DNA of 37,598 bases from Alphaproteobacteria bacterium. GTDB lineage: Bacteria > Pseudomonadota > Alphaproteobacteria > Micavibrionales > Micavibrionaceae. Position 1 is the first letter of the stretch. Each line of letters opens with the position of its first letter. Shown here piece by piece: positions 1 to 8,736 of this stretch. The translations under genes and the position numbers were made by a program. The notes under the pieces were generated by a model, which was not told where the DNA came from, searched no databases, and was given only the letters and a program-made list of their open reading frames with translations. The stretch is taken from positions 1-37,598 of the forward strand of contig JAJFGW010000014.1 in assembly GCA_021775915.1 (NCBI GenBank), read 5' to 3'.

Positions 1-65
1 ATCAGGATCAGGAACAGCACGTTGCCGCGCTCGCCAATCCTTTTATAATTTAATCTCTCAAACAT
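1..65 (-). CDS. Prepilin-like protein, 5' end only (cut by window edge)
   Basis: Only the first 21 codons lie in the window. They read MFERLNYKRIGERGNVLFLIL: a short, positively charged leader with a Gly at residue 14, followed by a hydrophobic stretch. This is the arrangement of a type IV prepilin leader, which would be cut after the Gly by a prepilin peptidase. The usual Glu at mature position +5 is not seen. A purine-rich site with two GGAG runs lies just upstream of the ATG. It is the last visible gene of the minus-strand pilus operon, a place where pilins or pseudopilins usually sit. The identification rests on the leader and context only. Confidence 0.5.
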   Translation of the reverse strand, partial: MFERLNYKRIGERGNVLFLIL

Positions 66-146
66 TACGATCTCCACTCCATTTTTCTTTTAACCCAAAT
101 AAATTACCCTAGACAGTCTAACCCCTTAAAACATAAATAAAAAGCC

Positions 147-680
147 CTAACCCTTCGGTATATCCACCGAAACTTTGTTTATTTTGAGCAGTACGCCCAG
201 CGCCTGCCCCTTGCATTCCCGGCCAACACAGAGCTTATCAACACTCACCCGCCAGCCCGTACCGCCATTCTGCACATGACCGATCGCCTCGCGCCAGGGA
301 CCAAACATACCGGTTGTTTTTGCCGTAATCTGGATGCTCGGCCCTTGCTGCTTGATCGCCAAGTTAGGGTATGTCTTCTTCAGCCCTACGGAAAAAGCGG
401 ACACGGCCTTCTTGCTCACCGGCACATTGCGCAAAGTTGGCACCAAAGGCTTCAAGGCTTGCGTTTCTTTTAGCTCGGCGCGCAGCTCTATCAAAGCCTT
501 AACATTCACGGCCGTATACAAACCAAGCCCTGACGCCGCCATCCATGCTACCCCTGCAGCAATCAACACCGTCTGCCCCGCAGTTTGCGGCAGCCTTTCC
601 AGAAAATCATTCAGGTCATTCGCTGCGCTAGGATTAAGATACTTTTGCAACGAACGCCAATCAAACGACTTTAAATCCAA
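147..680 (-). CDS. Bitopic inner-membrane pilus assembly protein, PilO/GspM-like by topology
   Basis: The product has 177 residues: a short cytoplasmic start, one membrane segment at about residues 36-58, a charged, possibly helical stretch after it and a small periplasmic domain ending in a Cys pair (LCVGREC). I recognise no family by sequence. Size and topology match the PilO/GspM alignment proteins that sit next to the GspF platform protein. The start is TTG, supported by a GAGGGG Shine-Dalgarno six bases upstream; the nearby ATG at 685 is out of frame and stops after four codons. It lies downstream of the larger bitopic protein and upstream of the prepilin-like gene, so it is probably part of the assembly platform. 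The role is inferred. Confidence 0.65.
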   Translation of the reverse strand: MDLKSFDWRSLQKYLNPSAANDLNDFLERLPQTAGQTVLIAAGVAWMAASGLGLYTAVNVKALIELRAELKETQALKPLVPTLRNVPVSKKAVSAFSVGLKKTYPNLAIKQQGPSIQITAKTTGMFGPWREAIGHVQNGGTGWRVSVDKLCVGRECKGQALGVLLKINKVSVDIPKG

Positions 681-793
681 AACATTCCCCTCGCTCTTAT
701 TCTGAACCCCTCATTACAAGCTTAGTTCGAATTAGTTAAAACAATATAAATCAATCAATTAGCAAAGAATATTAACAAAAAAGGAGACTTTCA

Positions 794-1786
794 TTACCTT
801 GTTCCCCGTATTCTAACCCGGCCATCCGGCTCCAGACCCGGCTGAATTTGACATCCCCCCAAAGGCCCACCGCAACTGGTGAAAGACTGCGGCACAAGCG
901 CTTCCCAGACGGTTTTGCCCTTGCCAACATCATATTTTACCAATGTTCCGTCAATTTTGGACAAATGGTCTAAAAGCTCCTGAATCCTGACCATATGCTT
1001 GATCGTGTCACTTTGGAGCGCATTCAGCGCATTAAACATCAAATCCGTAGATTGTTTTTCCGACCTCATCTTAACCGTTTTCAAGTCCCGTTCCACAAAT
1101 CCCGTAAGAACATATTGAAATAAAAGAACAATAATGACCATCGCATTAATGGCTAGTCCCGCATAAAGCAGCGCCATGGCGCTTGCCCGCGATAGTTTCT
1201 CGGTTCTGAGCTGCCTGTTGCGCCAAGGCGCTATTTTTGCCACTTCTGCGTTAATTGTTACAAAATTAGCGTCCATGCTCTGGATCCGCGGCAAAAGCGT
1301 CCGTGCCGCGCCCAAAAAAACCTGCATCCGCGCCGTTTCCGGGTCCCAACGCAATGCCGAGGCCACCCCTTCCTGCTCATAAAGATAGACCGTTTCACGG
1401 TCCCAGTATTCGCTGTTTCCCGGCAGTGCCGCCGCCAAAGGGCACCAGCTATCCGGATTTGAAGCCAGCACAGATGACGGACAGGCCAGATACCATATCC
1501 GGTTTTCATCAACAGTATAAGTATAATGCACACGCTCTGTCCCCGCCGCTTGGGACGCCGCATTCCATACGGCCTCTTCCTCTGTGCCGGGCATATGGGG
1601 AAGCGAGCCGCCCACCAGCTCCTGCGGCAAATAAGGAACCAAATTCTCAACAAACAGGTCAGCTTCGCCGGCGATATAATCAGCCATACCCGGCTTAAGT
1701 TTGCCAGCGTCAAGCCCCTTGTCCGCATCCTTTGCCGAACCCGAAACTTTATCTATCAGCTTTTTATCCTTGGAAATGAGCGCCAA
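794..1786 (-). CDS. Bitopic pilus platform protein, PilO2/GspL/BfpC-like by topology
   Basis: The product has 330 residues: about 200 cytoplasmic residues, one membrane segment near residues 205-228, then about 100 periplasmic residues. The first part of the periplasmic region is likely helical or coiled-coil, and its end carries two Cys (SCGGPLGGC). Such cytoplasmic-TM-periplasmic proteins (GspL, PilO2, BfpC) link the ATPase to the periplasmic parts of type II secretion and type IVb pilus machines. I do not recognise the sequence itself. The start is TTG, two bases after the gspF-like stop, with a perfect AAGGAG ten bases upstream lying inside that gene's end. The next in-frame Met is at residue 33, so the TTG is credible. 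Tight spacing implies translational coupling. Confidence 0.7.
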   Translation of the reverse strand: MALISKDKKLIDKVSGSAKDADKGLDAGKLKPGMADYIAGEADLFVENLVPYLPQELVGGSLPHMPGTEEEAVWNAASQAAGTERVHYTYTVDENRIWYLACPSSVLASNPDSWCPLAAALPGNSEYWDRETVYLYEQEGVASALRWDPETARMQVFLGAARTLLPRIQSMDANFVTINAEVAKIAPWRNRQLRTEKLSRASAMALLYAGLAINAMVIIVLLFQYVLTGFVERDLKTVKMRSEKQSTDLMFNALNALQSDTIKHMVRIQELLDHLSKIDGTLVKYDVGKGKTVWEALVPQSFTSCGGPLGGCQIQPGLEPDGRVRIRGTR

Positions 1787-1788
1787 GA

Positions 1789-3009
1789 TTATATTGCTCC
1801 TTGCATTAATCCGCCCATCATACTGTCCAGACTCATATTCATCACCGTTAGAGCATAAATAGCACTACCGAAAGCCAGAACCAGAAAGACACCTGTCAGG
1901 GCAAAAGCAACCCAGACAATCAACGAATGTTTTGTTTTTGCCGCAGCAGAACGCATTTCGGCAATAGACTCTAATACTGTAGCAACTTGTGTCAAATCAG
2001 ACAAGCTTGCGACTTCCAAACGTTCACTGCGATTCAAAGGTTTATGGTCCAGCGCCGCGCCTAACATAACGCCTCGCTCCAACTCCTGGCTCGAATCCGT
2101 CCAATATGCAGAAACCTCCGGCACAGTTGTCGCCTCGGACGATTGCTTTAGCGTATCCCCAATCGGCACCAGACCGCGCAACATTCGGGACGCTGCCATC
2201 ATCGAATCTGCAAAACCAAGGTCGCGCAAATATCCACCAACAAGAGGGATTTTACGCACAATCCGCGCCGTCGGCCAGTCAGTCTTGCCTTTATTGATCC
2301 AGTAAGAAAAAACTGTCCATGCGAGAAAAAGCCCGGCGCCTGTCGCAATCGCAATAAGAACATTCCATGTCAGCTCCAGATTACCAACAACGCTTAAATA
2401 ACCTTCCAGCTCAGCCGGGTTTGTCGGCGCATTGCCCCTAAACCATTCCAGCACCATGCCCTTGCCCCAAAACAAAGACTGCACAATCGTAATCACATCA
2501 AAACCAAGCCATGACATGGTTCCGGCAATGGCCCTTGTATTCTTACGCTTTTGCGTCACCGAATGAATGGCATGGGGAATACCTTCCTGTAACTTATTGG
2601 CTTTTTCACTGGCCGCCAGAATAGCAATAGTTCCATGATCGAAAATTTTCAATGCCTTCAGGGCATCGATAACCCCCATCCCCCTTGCCAAAGCCTCCCG
2701 CGCCGGCGCCAGAATATTCTGGCGCATCGGGTTCGTTTCCGCCTCAATAATACGCCAGAACGCCACCCCGGGAGAGGTCGCCGTTGAGCGAAACTGAATA
2801 CCGCGCAAAAGCTGCACCTGCCACCATGTAGAGCGGGCAAACAGCCGTTCGATAGGAGATCTTTCATGCGGCCTGATTGACAACACATGACCGCCATTCT
2901 CAAACACAGCCCGGCGCACATCATCCACAGTCGGCAGGTAAAAGGACTCCGTGGCCTTTTTTGGCCCGGATGTCGTATCATAAGCAATTTCGACAATCCA
3001 TTGCTGCAT
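1789..3009 (-). CDS. GspF/PilC-family platform protein (PilR-like)
   Basis: This is an integral inner-membrane platform protein of a type IV pilus or type II secretion system; the cytoplasmic ATPase acts on it to drive pilin polymerisation. It carries two GspF-type helical domains, the first around the segment ending EKANKLQEGIPHAI and the second around ADSMMAASRMLRGLVPIGDTL, with hydrophobic segments between them and at the C-terminus. The frame extends upstream to 3096 and would overlap the ATPase gene. I place the start at ATG 3009 (MQQWIVEIAYD), which gives 406 residues, close to the family norm and 40 bases after the upstream stop. It sits between the ATPase and the bitopic protein, as in R64-type pil operons (pilQ-pilR). 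Confidence 0.88.
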   Translation of the reverse strand: MQQWIVEIAYDTTSGPKKATESFYLPTVDDVRRAVFENGGHVLSIRPHERSPIERLFARSTWWQVQLLRGIQFRSTATSPGVAFWRIIEAETNPMRQNILAPAREALARGMGVIDALKALKIFDHGTIAILAASEKANKLQEGIPHAIHSVTQKRKNTRAIAGTMSWLGFDVITIVQSLFWGKGMVLEWFRGNAPTNPAELEGYLSVVGNLELTWNVLIAIATGAGLFLAWTVFSYWINKGKTDWPTARIVRKIPLVGGYLRDLGFADSMMAASRMLRGLVPIGDTLKQSSEATTVPEVSAYWTDSSQELERGVMLGAALDHKPLNRSERLEVASLSDLTQVATVLESIAEMRSAAAKTKHSLIVWVAFALTGVFLVLAFGSAIYALTVMNMSLDSMMGGLMQGAI

Positions 3010-3049
3010 CGCGACGAACCTTTTTAATAACCCTTTATCATTATATAAC

Positions 3050-4885
3050 TTAATCTTCCAGATGGGAAAGGGCGGATTTAGGGTCCACAAGGCCACTTGT
3101 AACCAGATCTACGAGCCCTTCACGGCGCGTATGAACCATAACACCGTCCTCGCTTGTGAGGTTGTTCACATTTTTCATCAGAGCTTCGTATACATTATTC
3201 CTCTGCCCCGGCCCCAGCGTAATCAACAACGCATCCAAAAGCAGGGTTCTGCCCACAACTCCGGTACGATTACAAAGGTCACAACCGCTTGTGTTATGGC
3301 GGCGAATTTCAGTCTTATCATCAAGCCCAAGCTGCGTAATTTCATGCTCATCAAGATAAGACGAAGCCTCGTCTTTATGAGCGCAGCCCTGACATAAAGT
3401 CCTAACAAGCCTTTGGTTTAAAACACATTTAACCTGCTGCGCCAATGTATAGGTAGAGGAGCGCTCCCGCTCATGCGGCATTAACGAGCGCAAACGTTCA
3501 AATGTCTGCAAGGCGGTATCAGCGTGAATAGTTGAAATCACGGTATGTCCTGATTCTGCGGCACGTAGCGACGTTTCAACCGTATCACCATCCCGCATCT
3601 CACCAATCACAATATAATCCGGGTCATGACGCATCGCGGCGCGAATAAGGTCAGGGAATTCACCACCGGGCATACCGGGGCGCACCTGCCACTGCGTCGA
3701 ATAACGCAGCTCATATTCAATCGGGTCTTCAATGGTTAAAACATGGCGCCGTCGCCGGTCAATTTGCTGCACACAGGCATACATGGTTGTCGTTTTACCC
3801 GAACCAGTGGGGCCAGAAAGCAAAATCAAGCCCCCGCCGCCCTTAATTTCCGGAGAAAGAAGCTTGGCCAGATAGTCCCCGACATCCTCATGACGCCGAA
3901 AAAGCTCATCAAACCCCTTCAAAGCCGCCCTGTCCAGCAAACGAAGGGTCAGCTTCTCCCCCTCCTGCCCATGCGGGCCGGCAGCAACACGAACATCAAT
4001 GCTACGCCCCTGCCATGAAAAACCAAAACGCCCGTCTTTTGGTGTTGTTTTATCACCAAAGTTAAGTCCCGCATCTCTTTTCAAGAGCGTTGTCAGGCGG
4101 GCCATGGCCTCAGGAGGCAACAAATGCATAGGAACAAGATCACCATCAATCCGGTATTTTATCCAGTTCGGTGAATCAGAATTAGAATCCTGCAACAAAT
4201 GAATATCGGAAGCGCGCACTTGCAATGCCTCTGCCATCATATCACGCTGAAACTGGTTTAATAACAAACCGTTATCGGTATCTCCCAGCCATTGCGCCAA
4301 AGTTTTTTCAGTACGGTCAGCAGACAGATCATGCACAGAACGCAACGTCTCCAGAAGCTCGGCACGGTCCCACATTTCTATTTCAATACGATCGACGCTA
4401 AAACCACTACGTTGTGCCGTTGACATCAAAGACTGAATTTGACGATCGTTCAGCTCGTGCAAAGGCGCAATGCGCAATACACCTTCTTTTAAATCGATCA
4501 GGTGAATACTCAAAGGCAACCAGGATTGCACCGGCAAAATGGAGCGCAACTGGTCTCCTGCCGCCCGGTCCTTGATACCTTCTTCCTCAAGCTCCGATGC
4601 GCCGCCTGCACCGGCAATATCAAGAAGCTGGTCCGTCGTACGAACAACCCCTTGATCCAGAAGCATAACGCGCTCCTTCTGCACCATATCCAGATAACGT
4701 TCCCGGCCTTCCTGAGCCCGCGCTTTCCGGCGGTCGTGCCACTGCCTGCGCTCTATACCATCAGGCGGCAAACCGGTATCCGCGCGCCGATCATCACCTT
4801 TTTCACGGCGTTCAGGCTCCGAACTTACTTCATCCTCCGCGCTTGGCAGAGAAGTTTCTCCTATTGGTAAATCTTCATCATTCAT
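3050..4885 (-). CDS. Type IVb pilus/T2SS assembly ATPase (GspE/PilB/PilQ family)
   Basis: This hexameric cytoplasmic ATPase powers pilus extension or secretion. The C-terminal half has every hallmark: Walker A GPTGSGKTTT near residue 360, Asp box IEDPIE, Walker B IVIGEMRDGDT and His box ISTIHAD. A zinc-binding CxxC...CxxC motif follows (CQGC, then CDLC), typical of PilB/GspE and absent from retraction ATPases. The N-terminal 100 residues are highly charged and probably disordered, followed by an N-terminal domain of GspE type. The start is uncertain: ATG at 4885 (MNDEDL) is chosen, but an in-frame TTG at 4894 has GGA close upstream. It lies between the periplasmic Ig-like protein and the GspF homologue, as expected for a pilus assembly operon. 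Confidence 0.95.
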   Translation of the reverse strand: MNDEDLPIGETSLPSAEDEVSSEPERREKGDDRRADTGLPPDGIERRQWHDRRKARAQEGRERYLDMVQKERVMLLDQGVVRTTDQLLDIAGAGGASELEEEGIKDRAAGDQLRSILPVQSWLPLSIHLIDLKEGVLRIAPLHELNDRQIQSLMSTAQRSGFSVDRIEIEMWDRAELLETLRSVHDLSADRTEKTLAQWLGDTDNGLLLNQFQRDMMAEALQVRASDIHLLQDSNSDSPNWIKYRIDGDLVPMHLLPPEAMARLTTLLKRDAGLNFGDKTTPKDGRFGFSWQGRSIDVRVAAGPHGQEGEKLTLRLLDRAALKGFDELFRRHEDVGDYLAKLLSPEIKGGGGLILLSGPTGSGKTTTMYACVQQIDRRRRHVLTIEDPIEYELRYSTQWQVRPGMPGGEFPDLIRAAMRHDPDYIVIGEMRDGDTVETSLRAAESGHTVISTIHADTALQTFERLRSLMPHERERSSTYTLAQQVKCVLNQRLVRTLCQGCAHKDEASSYLDEHEITQLGLDDKTEIRRHNTSGCDLCNRTGVVGRTLLLDALLITLGPGQRNNVYEALMKNVNNLTSEDGVMVHTRREGLVDLVTSGLVDPKSALSHLED

Positions 4886-4916
4886 AATAGGCAATCATCC
4901 GTTATTGGATAAGAGA

Positions 4917-6467
4917 TTAACCGCCACCACTGGCAGCCGTTGTAGCGGAAGAAGAACCGCCGCTCCCTGATTGTGGGGCAACCCGGTTAACAGAAGATAA
5001 AGATCTATCAAATAATAGAAGGACTTTCTCGTCACCGGTTCTGAACTCAACACCGCTGGGGCGAATATTTACGTTCCATAATATACCGCCCAGCACAACT
5101 TCCTCACCATTAAAAACAATCCGGCTGCCCCCCGGCCCGGCAATAATGGCCCGTCGCGGCGAATGCGATGTCACAACAAACCCATCTAGAACACTAACCG
5201 GATCAATGGTTTCATCTCTGACAAAAACGAGACCTTCCGTTGATCCGCCGCCCAAGCTGGCACTAACAACACCACCACTAGCCAGACGCACCGGTTTGGC
5301 ATCCTTACTGACAATATTGTCCGCATCACCGCGCACCGGCAGCACAAGAACGCCTCGGGCGCCATCATGCCATATTTGCACATCATCGAGAATCTGTCCC
5401 TCGCGAACAGGAGACCAGGTTAACGTCAGCGGACAAGCTTCAACAGGATCCAAAACCAGATCAATCAAACAGCCTGTTTTACTAATACTCACCCCGCCAT
5501 TATCGGGGCTCGCCAGCCTGATATCGCTAATTGTAAGCGGTGCATCACCAACATTCACAAGAGAAACAGTAATAGCCGAAACCGTCTCTATCCCACTGCC
5601 AAAATCAACTTCCTCCAGCGAAGAAACCATCAAACCCTTTCCGGGAACGGCTTCCGGGAAGATCTCCGCTTCTTCTGTTTTGGTAGGGTCAAAATCTCCT
5701 GAAAGATTTACGCTAGAGACCGTCGTCGGCCCGGTATGTTCAACAATCAAAACGCCGGACGCATCGCCTTTAAGCACGGGCGACCACGTCACAATTATAA
5801 TACAGGCCTGTCCGGGACCAAGCCGCGTACAATCCGTCCGCAGCGAATACCCTGCCTGATCAGCAGCCTCAATATAAATGGCATTCATATCAATAGGCTC
5901 AGACGTGATGTTTCTCATCACAAGCGCCTTTACGATGGGCTGACTTGTTTCAAGGCTTCCAAAATCAAGCTCATCCGGGATAGATTCAATATCACTGATG
6001 AATTTATCTTCCGACCCCTCACCTGTCGAAACACGACCTCCCAGCGTTGTCGTCACCAATCGAGACCGGCCACTATGCCGCACCAGCATCTCAATACGCC
6101 AGGACCCCGCCTGCAAGGCTTTAACCGAAAGCCCCACGGCACAGACCGCGCCCGCAGGTAAATCTTCAGAACCACATTGATTCAAAGCCACGCCGGCCGA
6201 CACCGTCGAAGAAGGGTAAAGCTGAATAGCCCCCGTTTGAATAGGGCGACCACTATCATTACGAAACAGCACAACGACCTGCGCCGTTGCTCCAACTGTA
6301 ATATCACCGCCATCAACCTGCGCATCAACAGGAACCAGATCACCAGAAGCCCCGCCACCGCCTCTGGCACCAGGGTCGCCAAAACCGGCAGGCTGCGCAT
6401 AGGCAAAAGAAGCCCCGCCCAGAGCCATCGCAAAAACGACAAACAATATGAGAGCAACCTTGTTCAT
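4917..6467 (-). CDS. Periplasmic Ig-like (choice-of-anchor D/SPD-2-like) protein with PilP/GspC-like C-terminus
   Basis: A clear Sec signal peptide (MNKVALILFVVFAMALGGASFAYA, cut before QP) fixes the start at ATG 6467, with GAGGG just before it; the longer frame to a GTG at 6566 would bury the signal. Three repeats of about 100 residues follow, each with a pair of Cys and phrases such as LDFGSLETSQP and VDFGSGIETVS. This resembles the ASPM-SPD-2-Hydin/choice-of-anchor D Ig-like fold. The last 110 residues (RRAIIAGPGGSRIVF, GEEVVLGGILWNVNI, GVEFRTG) look like the small beta domain of PilP or the GspC homology region, which touches the secretin. A Gly/Ser-rich tail ends the protein. Its place between secretin and ATPase is that of PilP in R64-type operons. 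The domain reading is by eye. Confidence 0.75.
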   Translation of the reverse strand: MNKVALILFVVFAMALGGASFAYAQPAGFGDPGARGGGGASGDLVPVDAQVDGGDITVGATAQVVVLFRNDSGRPIQTGAIQLYPSSTVSAGVALNQCGSEDLPAGAVCAVGLSVKALQAGSWRIEMLVRHSGRSRLVTTTLGGRVSTGEGSEDKFISDIESIPDELDFGSLETSQPIVKALVMRNITSEPIDMNAIYIEAADQAGYSLRTDCTRLGPGQACIIIVTWSPVLKGDASGVLIVEHTGPTTVSSVNLSGDFDPTKTEEAEIFPEAVPGKGLMVSSLEEVDFGSGIETVSAITVSLVNVGDAPLTISDIRLASPDNGGVSISKTGCLIDLVLDPVEACPLTLTWSPVREGQILDDVQIWHDGARGVLVLPVRGDADNIVSKDAKPVRLASGGVVSASLGGGSTEGLVFVRDETIDPVSVLDGFVVTSHSPRRAIIAGPGGSRIVFNGEEVVLGGILWNVNIRPSGVEFRTGDEKVLLLFDRSLSSVNRVAPQSGSGGSSSATTAASGGG

Positions 6468-6584
6468 AACCCTCGGCACACCAACAAACCCTCGCCCCCT
6501 TGCAGCACCACTGCTAAAGAGCCTTTCGCTACTATAGTAAAACTGTTGTAACACGCCAGCAAACACCTGTTTTTAGTTTAATTC

Positions 6585-8207
6585 CTAGAAGGGAGTTCCA
6601 GGATCGAGAAATTCAGACGTAACAGACCCCAAAGGAGGTTCGCCACCATAATTGTCTGACTCATAATCATTTGATGATGTGTCAAACGGAGAAAAATCAT
6701 ATTCAAGCGGAGAAAGCTTCTTATGCGCCGCCCCTCTGACAGCACCATAATATTCTTCATCCTCCGGACTAACATAAACAACAACACGCGGCCTGAGCAA
6801 GAACACAAGCTCAAGATTTGTCGTTTCAGCCGTCCTGCTTGTCGGCACAATTGGGCTTGTAAAGCCCGGCCCAGCCGAATCAAAATTATCCTGCTCACTC
6901 ACCAGACCGGCGATCAGAAGCGAATCCCCAGGCCTAACACGAACCTGAGTTGTTAACTCTCGCTCCGCAGTATTGGGCAATTGAATTGTTGTCGATGTCG
7001 CATTGCCGCCCGTTCCTTGCGATGAAAATGAGAAATCCTCAATATCGGAAACATTCGTCAACGCAATATCAATATCAGCATAAACCGTTGAGTTGTCCCA
7101 ATTACTGCTAATCGTTAGCGTAAAACCGGTATCAACACTGCTCGTGTTCACAGAAGTGCTCACCTGCCCACTATCGATTGTTTGCGACACATTAGAAACA
7201 AAATTTTGCGTATCCGCCACCCGCAACCGCGCTTCCGACCCGGACAAGACAGTAATTTTCGGCTGGGAAATTGTTTTCACGGCACCAAATTTCGAGAGGA
7301 AGTCAAAAATATCGTTCGGGCTAAAAGCACCGCCCTCTTCAAATCCGGTTGTCGGCAAACCGATACTGACAGGATTCGTAAAACCCGCCCCGACATTACC
7401 AGCAAGATTAATACTGCCGGTAAACTTACCAAAAGACTCAAGAGCGTCCCAACGAATGCCAGTTGAGTTACCACTCTCCAAAGTAACTTCCCAGATATAT
7501 GTTTCAAACACAATCAGCGCCGTACTGGTTCTCATTCGCTGAAAATAACGCAAAGCATATTCAGCCGTTCTGTTTGTTGCCTCATATATAAGAGTACGCG
7601 TCGACTGATCAACAATAGGGGCACTGCCAATAATAGCAGCAAGCCCCGCCGCGATATTACTCATAAAACTCGGATCCTGACTGATAGGCGGAATTTTAAC
7701 GGTAAAGACCTGCGTCTCTTTAACGATCAACAACCCATCTTCATAGGCACAGTAAAGATCCGCCAGAGAACAGACGCGATAAACAACCTTATTAAGAGGC
7801 CCGCGCAGATTAGCCACTGTAATGCGCCGGTTAAGACCTTCTTCCGTTTCAAAAGCCAGAGACACATCATACTCAGCAAGAACAAGCTGCAAAGCCCCCG
7901 CCAAAGTTTCAGAGCGCAGTTCAAACGGCCCGACATGCTCAGACGGCAACCCGTCATCAGCGCTAACAATCGGAACCAGAACATCCTGCCCCAAAGGCAA
8001 ATAAAGAACACTGTCCGGCCGCTCATTAATAGCCTCAGGACGCTCGTCCGCCATCATCGGAGAGGGAATATTTACGTTACGCGTCCCCGGCACATCCACA
8101 TCAGCACAGCCCTGCAAAACAAGCACAGATACCAACAAGACAAAAAGCCGTGACAACGCCACCTTTTCCGCAAAGCCTTTCATGTATTTACCGCTCATCC
8201 CCACCAT
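6585..8207 (-). CDS. Secretin, type IVb pilus lipoprotein (PilN/BfpB-like)
   Basis: This is the outer-membrane ring through which the pilus or substrate passes. The N-terminus carries a hydrophobic signal with lipobox LQGC (Cys 34 from the first Met), so it is a lipoprotein, as R64 PilN and BfpB are. N-domains lie in the middle (TVKIPPISQDP, TSTALIVFETYIWEV). The C-terminal secretin domain ends with the typical ELTTQVRVRPGDSLLIAGLVSE and a final strand LELVFLLRPRVVVYV. Length (540) is usual. ATG 8207 begins two bases after the stop of the receiver gene, implying coupling; in-frame ATGs at 8198 and 8183 are alternatives. The acidic, Asp/Ser-rich tail after the barrel could be an outer-membrane-targeting S-domain; that is inference. 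Confidence 0.92.
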   Translation of the reverse strand: MVGMSGKYMKGFAEKVALSRLFVLLVSVLVLQGCADVDVPGTRNVNIPSPMMADERPEAINERPDSVLYLPLGQDVLVPIVSADDGLPSEHVGPFELRSETLAGALQLVLAEYDVSLAFETEEGLNRRITVANLRGPLNKVVYRVCSLADLYCAYEDGLLIVKETQVFTVKIPPISQDPSFMSNIAAGLAAIIGSAPIVDQSTRTLIYEATNRTAEYALRYFQRMRTSTALIVFETYIWEVTLESGNSTGIRWDALESFGKFTGSINLAGNVGAGFTNPVSIGLPTTGFEEGGAFSPNDIFDFLSKFGAVKTISQPKITVLSGSEARLRVADTQNFVSNVSQTIDSGQVSTSVNTSSVDTGFTLTISSNWDNSTVYADIDIALTNVSDIEDFSFSSQGTGGNATSTTIQLPNTAERELTTQVRVRPGDSLLIAGLVSEQDNFDSAGPGFTSPIVPTSRTAETTNLELVFLLRPRVVVYVSPEDEEYYGAVRGAAHKKLSPLEYDFSPFDTSSNDYESDNYGGEPPLGSVTSEFLDPGTPF

Positions 8208-8209
8208 AA

Positions 8210-8596
8210 CTAAGCAAGCCTCTTGCTTGTTTCTATCGTCCTTGAAACAGTTTTGATCAACCTGTCTTTCTCAACCGGCTTCATCAAAACAGCACTTACA
8301 CCCCACTGACCAGCCTGCTCCAACAGATCCGGAGTCTGGTCTCCCGTCACAAGAATGACAGGCATTTCAATATCACGGCCACGGATGGCCTTAATAAACT
8401 CAAAGCCACCCACAGGCTCCATCCTGACATCCACAATCGCGAGATCAACATTGTCATTTGACATCACGTGGTCCAGCGCAGCCGCGCCCTCCGAAGCCTC
8501 CAGAATCGTATATCCAGCCCCCCCAAGGTAGCTAACGATTTGCATACGCACAAAATCATTATCTTCAACGACTAAAATTGTACTTTGGTCATCCAT
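8210..8596 (-). CDS. CheY-like single-domain response regulator heading the pilus operon
   Basis: The product has 128 residues and is one receiver domain with no output domain. The acidic pocket is E11, D12; the phospho-acceptor is D56 (AIVDVRM), with the switch residue T84 and the conserved K106 (MKP). It is the first gene of the minus-strand pilus operon, separated from the secretin gene by two bases. This suggests that phosphorylation by an unlinked histidine kinase tunes pilus assembly through protein-protein contact; the partner is unknown. A perfect 14-bp palindrome (8606-8619) sits immediately upstream and overlaps the ribosome-binding region. The receiver assignment is firm; the link to pilus control is inferred from position only. 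Confidence 0.93.
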   Translation of the reverse strand: MDDQSTILVVEDNDFVRMQIVSYLGGAGYTILEASEGAAALDHVMSNDNVDLAIVDVRMEPVGGFEFIKAIRGRDIEMPVILVTGDQTPDLLEQAGQWGVSAVLMKPVEKDRLIKTVSRTIETSKRLA

Positions 8597-8605
8597 AGAT
8601 GTTCA

Positions 8606-8619
8606 CTGATCCGGATCAG
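8606..8619. repeat. 14-bp perfect palindrome before the receiver/pilus operon
   Basis: CTGATCCGGATCAG is its own reverse complement and lies 10-23 bases upstream of the receiver ATG. It could be an operator or a small hairpin covering the Shine-Dalgarno region (GGAT). No second copy was noticed nearby. Confidence 0.45.
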
Positions 8620-8736
8620 ACTAGAATTTGACTATCAAAACAACAACGCGTGGCTCTTATGTGGGCAGAATCATAAACTTATAACCTACCAATATATAAA
8701 GTAGACCATGGCGTGCAGCGCTGGCAATCACCGCCA

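Noticed and set aside
5146-5859. Plus-strand open frame (237 codons) opposite the Ig-like pilus protein
   Set aside because: It is Thr/Ser/Pro-rich shadow sequence within a gene that has a signal peptide and repeats on the other strand.
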